The position numbers and the translations under genes were made by a program. A stretch of DNA of 11,497 nucleotides from Thermoplasmata archaeon M9B2D (GTDB lineage: Archaea; Thermoplasmatota; E2; DHVEG-1), in assembly GCA_002900555.1 (NCBI GenBank), contig MUGD01000058.1, positions 1 through 11,497 on the forward strand. Direction: 5' to 3'. Positions 7,265 to 11,497 of the stretch are shown piece after piece. The notes under the pieces are model-generated. The model did no database searches. It saw nothing but the letters and a program-made list of their open reading frames with translations, and was not told the DNA's origin. The stretch's first letter is position 1. Each line of letters begins with the position of its first letter.

Positions 7265-8369
7265 AATTAGATTTTAGAAACAGTCTTTCATACTCTTTGA
7301 CAATGTTTTGGACTGCATAACGTGCAGTCGTCTTTTTTATTATAGCTTCATCATGAGCTATCTGGGAATGTTTTTCTATTTCCTCCGCTAGTTTTTTGTA
7401 GTTTCCGCACTCTACCAAAAGCCCGTTGACATTGTTCTCTATGATTTCGCTTCCCACACCGGGGCAACCAAAGGCGATCACAAACTTGCCGCAAGCGTTG
7501 GCTTCGAGTATGACGTTGGGAAAACCCTCATAGCGTGAACTTAAAACGATGATGTCCGCATCTTTCATATAGATGTAGGGATTACCGTGAAATCCCAAAA
7601 GTGTCACCTTTTCAGAGAGATCCAGCTCTTCGATCATCTTCTCAAGACGATTTCTCTCACTACCCTCACCAAGGATGTTGAGATGATATCTGTTGTCTAG
7701 TAGGGTCATCGCTTTAAGCAAGATATCGAAACCTTTCTGCTTGCGCAGAACACCCGTTGTCAATATATTGATCTTGTCTGATATGGTGAAGGGGTGACTT
7801 TTCGACTCAGTATCTTTTAACTTTTTGTCGATTGCTTTTAGATCGATCGGATTATTGATAATCTTCATTTTATTTTCATCAACGTTGTAATTTTGAAGAA
7901 TATCCCTCTTCATAAACTGTGATTGTGCGATGATATAGTCATAATTATTTATAAGTTTTTTATAGAAATAGTCCATTCGTCTTGACTCATGCATATATTT
8001 TGCACGGATGCTCGGTATGTTTACTTCACGGGTAATAAATAATGCATTTTTCAAACCGATTTTCAAAAGCGGAATGAAAACCGATAATAATAAATTGACA
8101 TGCGTTATGCTTGTAAATACAATATCCGGTTTGAGTTTCATAATCAAATAGATGAGTTGATGGGTACTTGTAATGACTCTTCTCGCATTCAGATCATGAA
8201 CGACCACATCTTCAGACAACTCTCCAAGAAGAGGACCTTTTTTTTTGAAAAGGCATAGATGTACAACGAACTTGTCGCGATCAAGATTGTTTAACAAGTG
8301 CGAAACGACGCGCTGTGCGCCACCTATCGTAAACTCATGCATCACAAAAAGAACTAGTTTTTTTCTCAT
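7263..8369 (-). CDS. GT4 glycosyltransferase
   Basis: Predicted retaining GT-B glycosyltransferase for extension of the lipid-linked repeat unit. It has 368 residues from the ATG at 8369. The N-terminus shows the usual first strand and glycine loop, LVLFVMHEF then GGAQRVV (16-22). Then come a REVN segment, INNPID, a TTGVLRKQKGFD donor-domain strand, LGEGSER and the EX7E motif E281-GFPNVIL-E289. I prefer ATG 8369 to the in-frame TTG at 8387 because it gives the ATGA overlap seen throughout this operon and the family-typical start. The Shine-Dalgarno is weak (GAG six bases upstream), so translation probably depends on coupling to the deacetylase gene. An A9 tract at 8238-8246 encodes KKK near codons 43-47, and the start lies inside a tandem repeat of slippery A7 tracts. 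Confidence 0.9.
   Translation of the reverse strand: MRKKLVLFVMHEFTIGGAQRVVSHLLNNLDRDKFVVHLCLFKKKGPLLGELSEDVVVHDLNARRVITSTHQLIYLIMKLKPDIVFTSITHVNLLLSVFIPLLKIGLKNALFITREVNIPSIRAKYMHESRRMDYFYKKLINNYDYIIAQSQFMKRDILQNYNVDENKMKIINNPIDLKAIDKKLKDTESKSHPFTISDKINILTTGVLRKQKGFDILLKAMTLLDNRYHLNILGEGSERNRLEKMIEELDLSEKVTLLGFHGNPYIYMKDADIIVLSSRYEGFPNVILEANACGKFVIAFGCPGVGSEIIENNVNGLLVECGNYKKLAEEIEKHSQIAHDEAIIKKTTARYAVQNIVKEYERLFLKSN
8238..8246 (-). repeat. A9 homopolymer tract inside a glycosyltransferase gene
   Basis: Nine consecutive A on the coding (minus) strand encode three lysines early in the GT4 gene at 7263-8369, followed by GGT CCT. A one-base change here would truncate the enzyme, so it is a possible but unproven phase-variation tract. 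Confidence 0.6.
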
Positions 8370-8379
8370 TTTTTTCTCA
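8358..8379 (-). repeat. Perfect tandem duplication of an 11-bp unit at the deacetylase/glycosyltransferase junction, with slippery heptamers
   Basis: On the minus strand TGAGAAAAAAA occurs twice back to back. The second copy begins with the TGA stop of the deacetylase. The glycosyltransferase ATG is the last A of copy one plus TG of copy two. In the deacetylase frame the codons read AGA AAA AAA TGA, so A-AAA-AAA is in the correct phase for -1 ribosomal slippage. A -1 shift continues as ATG AGA in the glycosyltransferase frame. Removing one 11-bp unit, or adding one A to the first tract, also joins both reading frames. The repeat is read directly; any functional use is inference. Confidence 0.9.
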
Positions 8380-9085
8380 GAAACCAATAGACCGTTTCAA
8401 ACAATCTATCAAATAGGTTTTTCTTTCGTTTGACAGTTATCAAAACATGTGCATCTATAAAGTTTTCATGGTTTTCATTAATAAAATTTTTCAGGTTTTC
8501 GAATTCCCTATCACTCATTTCGTTCGGATGAAAACAGCTTGTCCAAATGCCAAAGGGCATTTTTCTGAACTTCCAAAACTGTTGAGGTATCCATAAAAAG
8601 CCTAAATAATTATAAGGATACAAAGCAATTCCGTCACTGACAATCTTAATTGAGCTCTCGCTGCTTAGTGCTTTTAACGTATTTTTGTCAAACGAATGGG
8701 AAGGTGCGACCCATACAATAGTCTCTATAGCGCGTGATGTAAATATGCTTATCCCTTTTTTTATTTTCTCTGCCTGTTCCTCATATTGTAACCCTGCGAA
8801 TTCGGATCTTTTGTTAAAAGGCACCAGGCCGGCTTCGTCTGTTCCGTAAATGTGGTTGTAACCATGCAGCGCAACCATCCAGTTTTTTTCTTGCCAACGT
8901 TTCACTTTGTCCCAAAAATGGATATCCTCAGAATTTTTGAACATATGCGCATCTTCGTTATTCGGTATGACTGCCACGATCGGCTTGATCTTATATCTAT
9001 CCAATAAGAGTTCTATTCTCTCCCATTTGTCTCTATCCATTGTCGGAGAGGCATCATCAAGTCTGATAATATATTTTGCACTCAT
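8366..9085 (-). CDS. DUF2334/CE4-like polysaccharide deacetylase, cytoplasmic
   Basis: Predicted metal-dependent deacetylase of the NodB-like fold that would remove an acetyl group from a sugar of the glycan or its precursor. It has 239 residues. YIIRLDDASP (5-14) carries the D10-D11 pair, LHGYNH gives H74 and H78 in the H-x3-H metal motif, RSEFAGL (93-99) and APSHSFD (127-133) are DUF2334-type marks, and a late WTSCFHPNEM supplies another conserved His. There is no signal peptide or membrane helix, so it should act in the cytoplasm; the C-terminal LFDRLFETVYWFLRKK is hydrophobic and basic and could touch the membrane. The start is the ATG at 9085 with AAGGA five bases upstream; the frame is open 17 codons further, to a CAT-complement ATG at 9136 that lacks support. 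It overlaps the polymerase end by 29 bases and ends in the 11-bp tandem repeat. The substrate is unknown. Confidence 0.85.
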   Translation of the reverse strand: MSAKYIIRLDDASPTMDRDKWERIELLLDRYKIKPIVAVIPNNEDAHMFKNSEDIHFWDKVKRWQEKNWMVALHGYNHIYGTDEAGLVPFNKRSEFAGLQYEEQAEKIKKGISIFTSRAIETIVWVAPSHSFDKNTLKALSSESSIKIVSDGIALYPYNYLGFLWIPQQFWKFRKMPFGIWTSCFHPNEMSDREFENLKNFINENHENFIDAHVLITVKRKKNLFDRLFETVYWFLRKK

Positions 9086-10283
9086 CTGATTCCTTTTTGA
9101 AATTTCTTCCATGTGATTCGTTATATTCTGCCACATAGTACATATACAACAGAATCAACATGGCCAATTTACTAAAATATGAGACGACAGCAAGATCCAT
9201 GATGAGCATGATAAAGGTCATCGCAACACAATATTTTCTCAGACTCGAGGGATGCATCCTGCTGATCTTTGCGAACAGAAAGAGATACATACTGTAATAC
9301 AGTGCTGTACCAACCATGCCAACGCCGGTAAGCAGCTCTACGTAATTGTTGTGCGCATATTTCCCTGCCAGCAGTCTGAAGTTACTGAGACCGATGCCTG
9401 AAATAGGATTATTTGAAAACACATCAAACCCTTGCAAGATAAGTTGTTTTCTCTCAATGGAACTGGCATCTCCTGCCTGCCCTTGTACGACATCAATCAG
9501 TCCTAAAAATCTTTCTGTGAACAGCTCATACATGGTTAGCAACTGTTCAATATCCATATAGGTAATTAGTAGTTCAAATGAAACAAATGCGATAAACACA
9601 AATAAAAAAAAATTTTTGATACTGAAATTTCTAATTGAGATAGATGCTAGAACCAACAAAGGAGCAAGGATAATAGCTTTTTTTGAGATAGTCAAAAAAA
9701 TGATATATGAGGCCAAAAGAATATTAACATAATTGTATATCTTAAAATAGAATTTTATATTTGAATACGAAAGCAAAATCAAACTGGCAAATATAGAAAA
9801 AAGCATGATAATACCAAGTTTATTTGGATTGCCGACGCTTCCTGTAAATCTTCCAAATTCATAAACTTCATAATTGACACCTATAAGGTTGAAGGCGATC
9901 ATGTAGTTATAGGCAACGCCGAGCAAAATACCATACAAAACAGTGTTTTCAAGATCGTATCGTTTGAAAAGAGCGTGCAGCACAATAAAATTGATGCTTA
10001 TAACCGCCATACTCATCGCGTTGCTAAAAGCCAGATCAAGATCCAGCGCCCAGAATATACTGCTTAGAGAAAATATCGTAAAAAAGACATAGGCAAGCGT
10101 CATCTTTCCGAGGACCAGATTGTAGTGTTTTTTCATTATGAAAAATATTCCGAAAAGTGCCCATAATGCAACATTTAATATATTATTGTAAACAACGTTT
10201 ACAGGCAGGTCAAATATAATCAGTGAAGAGACAAACACTGTCGTCAGTAGTGCCAATGAATACTCTTCTATTCGACTAGTCAT
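9057..10283 (-). CDS. O-antigen polymerase/ligase family membrane protein (Wzy_C / WaaL-type)
   Basis: Predicted to act at the periplasmic face, either joining undecaprenyl-linked repeat units (Wzy) or transferring glycan to its acceptor (WaaL-type). It has 408 residues with about ten hydrophobic segments, for example near 9-27, 34-50, 60-78, 89-106, 115-135, 157-173, 185-216, 222-243, 316-336 and 350-385. The Wzy_C region is clear: RFTGSVGNPNKLG (145-157), then after a membrane stretch a large periplasmic loop at about 244-315 with SSIERKQLI (274-282), NPISGIGLSNFR (292-303) and AHNNYVELL (310-318). R278 and H311 are the kind of loop residues that matter in this superfamily. It starts in an ATGA overlap with the CapK-like gene and has no visible Shine-Dalgarno, so coupling is likely. 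Polymerase and ligase cannot be separated by sequence alone; no second such gene, flippase or Wzz is in view. Confidence 0.88.
   Translation of the reverse strand: MTSRIEEYSLALLTTVFVSSLIIFDLPVNVVYNNILNVALWALFGIFFIMKKHYNLVLGKMTLAYVFFTIFSLSSIFWALDLDLAFSNAMSMAVISINFIVLHALFKRYDLENTVLYGILLGVAYNYMIAFNLIGVNYEVYEFGRFTGSVGNPNKLGIIMLFSIFASLILLSYSNIKFYFKIYNYVNILLASYIIFLTISKKAIILAPLLVLASISIRNFSIKNFFLFVFIAFVSFELLITYMDIEQLLTMYELFTERFLGLIDVVQGQAGDASSIERKQLILQGFDVFSNNPISGIGLSNFRLLAGKYAHNNYVELLTGVGMVGTALYYSMYLFLFAKISRMHPSSLRKYCVAMTFIMLIMDLAVVSYFSKLAMLILLYMYYVAEYNESHGRNFKKESDECKIYYQT
9091..9096 (-). promoter_or_regulatory. Ribosome binding site that decides the deacetylase start at 9085
   Basis: AAAGGA on the minus strand lies five bases before the ATG at 9085, inside the end of the polymerase gene. 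It supports this ATG over the upstream in-frame ATG at 9136 and gives a protein beginning MSAKYIIRLDD. Confidence 0.65.
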
Positions 10284-11497
10284 AATTCAGATATAGTATA
10301 TAAATGTTTGCCGGTTTTTGTTTTTGGAATACTGTCCACAAACTCAAAAACCACATTACACTCTTGTCCCATGACGATTTTTATTTTTTCTTCGATATCA
10401 AGCAAGTCCTCTTTTGACACTTCTCCATCTTTCACAATTTTTACAACAATGAGATCTAACCGCTTTTGAATTACCTGATAAGCTTTTATACCTTTTCTGT
10501 AAAACAATACTACGATAAAATATGCTCCACTGACAATGCTATTATTTATTGTCTTAAAAAGGTCAGTTATTCGACCTGTAACCTCCTGTAGTTTTGGATA
10601 GGTACATCCGCAAGAACATTCTTTATACGCCTGCATAATCCCGACATCACCAATTTTATAGCGAATTAATGGCATCGAATAATTATTAAGTGCCGTCACG
10701 CAAATTTCTCCCTCTTCACCGGGCTGGCACGGCCTTCCACTTTCATCTAATACTTCAACCATTGTATGTTCCATCATGATATGCAAGCCGTCGTGAGCCT
10801 TGCATTCAGAGGCTATTGCCCCTACTTCCCGACTTCCATAATGATTAAAAACTTCACATTGAAAGACATCTTTAATCACTTCTCTCATGAAATCATATAA
10901 AGGTCCAGCCGCACTGTGAATTGCATTCTGTTTTTCGACATGTATTTCATTTGCTTTTGCAAATTTTGCAATTTCATAGATGGATTGCGCATAAGCAACG
11001 ATCAATTTAGGTCTATGTCTGTTCAATATTTTTATATATCGCTTCATGTCGCTGTTTGACATCATAAGATTATTCAAAACAATTCTACTCCGAAAATAAT
11101 CTTTAATAGATGCTATTATGGGCTTCTTTCCTTCATAGGTATCTCTTGGAGCTCCCCATATTTTAACAATACTGTCATATGGATCTGCACCTCTCCATGA
11201 TTGAGCAAGAAAGAAGTTTGCAGCATTGTTGGTACGATACATTCTATCCTGCAAAAAGAGTACGGGTTCACCTGTTGAACCGCCTGAGGTATTTCTGCGG
11301 CTTCCTCTCTTCTGATGCTCGACAGAATAAATGTTTTCTTTTTCTTGTCGTATAATATCTTTTGTCAAAAAAGGGATGGCTTGGATATCTGAACTTTTCT
11401 CCAGCTTGATCTCTCCGTTCTTTACAACACCACACTCTTCAAATACCTTCTTGTAATAAGGAACATTGTTGTACGCATAGTTTAAAAGAGTGTTGAG
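10280..11497 (-). CDS. CapK/PaaK-like adenylate-forming enzyme (phenylacetate-CoA-ligase family), N-terminus cut by window edge
   Basis: Member of the acyl-adenylating superfamily: such enzymes activate a carboxylic acid with ATP and pass it to CoA or another thiol. The 405 visible residues are open to the window end, so the real start is outside. Reading on past an in-frame TTG at 11368 gives NYAYNNVPYYKKVFEECG, the normal early helix of this family, which shows that TTG is not the start. Key motifs are TSGGSTGEP (70-78, phosphate loop), YGSREVG (220-226), RYKIGD (279-284), CSCGC (294-298, as in PaaK-type Cys-rich loops), GRITD (308-312, hinge) and PKTKTGK (391-397) with the expected catalytic Lys near the end. 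CapK-like members occur in capsule and exopolysaccharide loci, where an acyl-activation role is proposed but the substrate is unknown. It ends in an ATGA overlap with the polymerase gene. Confidence 0.88.
   Translation of the reverse strand, partial: LNTLLNYAYNNVPYYKKVFEECGVVKNGEIKLEKSSDIQAIPFLTKDIIRQEKENIYSVEHQKRGSRRNTSGGSTGEPVLFLQDRMYRTNNAANFFLAQSWRGADPYDSIVKIWGAPRDTYEGKKPIIASIKDYFRSRIVLNNLMMSNSDMKRYIKILNRHRPKLIVAYAQSIYEIAKFAKANEIHVEKQNAIHSAAGPLYDFMREVIKDVFQCEVFNHYGSREVGAIASECKAHDGLHIMMEHTMVEVLDESGRPCQPGEEGEICVTALNNYSMPLIRYKIGDVGIMQAYKECSCGCTYPKLQEVTGRITDLFKTINNSIVSGAYFIVVLFYRKGIKAYQVIQKRLDLIVVKIVKDGEVSKEDLLDIEEKIKIVMGQECNVVFEFVDSIPKTKTGKHLYTISEL

Noticed and set aside
8366..8387. TTG at 8387 as the glycosyltransferase start
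   Set aside because: The ATG at 8369 fits the ATGA junction pattern and the family N-terminus; the extra residues VSEKK are only readthrough of the overlapping deacetylase end.
10280..11368. A complete CapK-like gene starting at the TTG at 11368
   Set aside because: The frame stays open to 11497 and the upstream codons encode the conserved N-terminal helix of the family, so the gene is partial and its start is outside the window.

Overview
All eleven genes in this window lie on the minus strand and read from position 11497 down to 1. They form a single, very tightly packed operon-like run for a cell-surface polysaccharide or glycan (O-antigen, capsule, exopolysaccharide or protein glycan). 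Neighbouring genes overlap by 4 to 29 bases or abut with no gap. The only non-coding gap is the 33 bases at 649-681. The first gene (right edge) and the last gene (left edge) both run off the window. I see no tRNA, rRNA, CRISPR array, insertion sequence, terminator or convincing promoter.

In order of transcription the genes are: a CapK/PaaK-like adenylate-forming enzyme (11497-10280, N-terminus missing); a multi-pass O-antigen polymerase/ligase-type membrane protein (10283-9057); a DUF2334-type polysaccharide deacetylase (9085-8366); two GT4 glycosyltransferases (8369-7263 and 7253-6252); a small P-loop kinase-like protein (6255-5572); a two-domain nucleotidyltransferase-like plus thymidylate-kinase-like protein (5579-4143); a third, PglA/CapM-like GT4 glycosyltransferase (4142-3006); a DegT/DnrJ/EryC1 sugar aminotransferase (3005-1866); a UDP-HexNAc 4,6-dehydratase of the extended SDR type (1869-682); and a monotopic phosphoglycosyltransferase (648-1, C-terminus cut).

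A reasonable reading of how they cooperate: the dehydratase and aminotransferase make a UDP-4-amino-4,6-dideoxy sugar, as PglF and PglE do for bacillosamine. The phosphoglycosyltransferase puts the first sugar phosphate on undecaprenyl phosphate, the three GT4 enzymes extend the repeat unit, and the polymerase/ligase acts on the finished unit at the periplasmic face. The deacetylase, the two P-loop proteins and the adenylate-forming enzyme are tailoring or activation functions whose substrates cannot be read from sequence. An acetyltransferase (PglD-like) and a flippase are missing and would be expected outside the window.

The organism is a Gram-negative bacterium. The Pgl-like block, gene style and moderate base composition would fit Campylobacterota (Sulfurimonas/Sulfurovum-like), but that is inference and weak. 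Base composition is uneven: the aminotransferase/dehydratase end is much richer in G+C than the polymerase end, which suggests a mosaic locus.

The most unusual single feature is at 8358-8379. A perfect tandem 11-bp repeat holds the stop of the deacetylase, the start of the next glycosyltransferase and a correctly phased A-AAA-AAA slippery heptamer. Loss of one repeat unit, gain of one A, or a -1 ribosomal frameshift would each fuse the two enzymes in frame.
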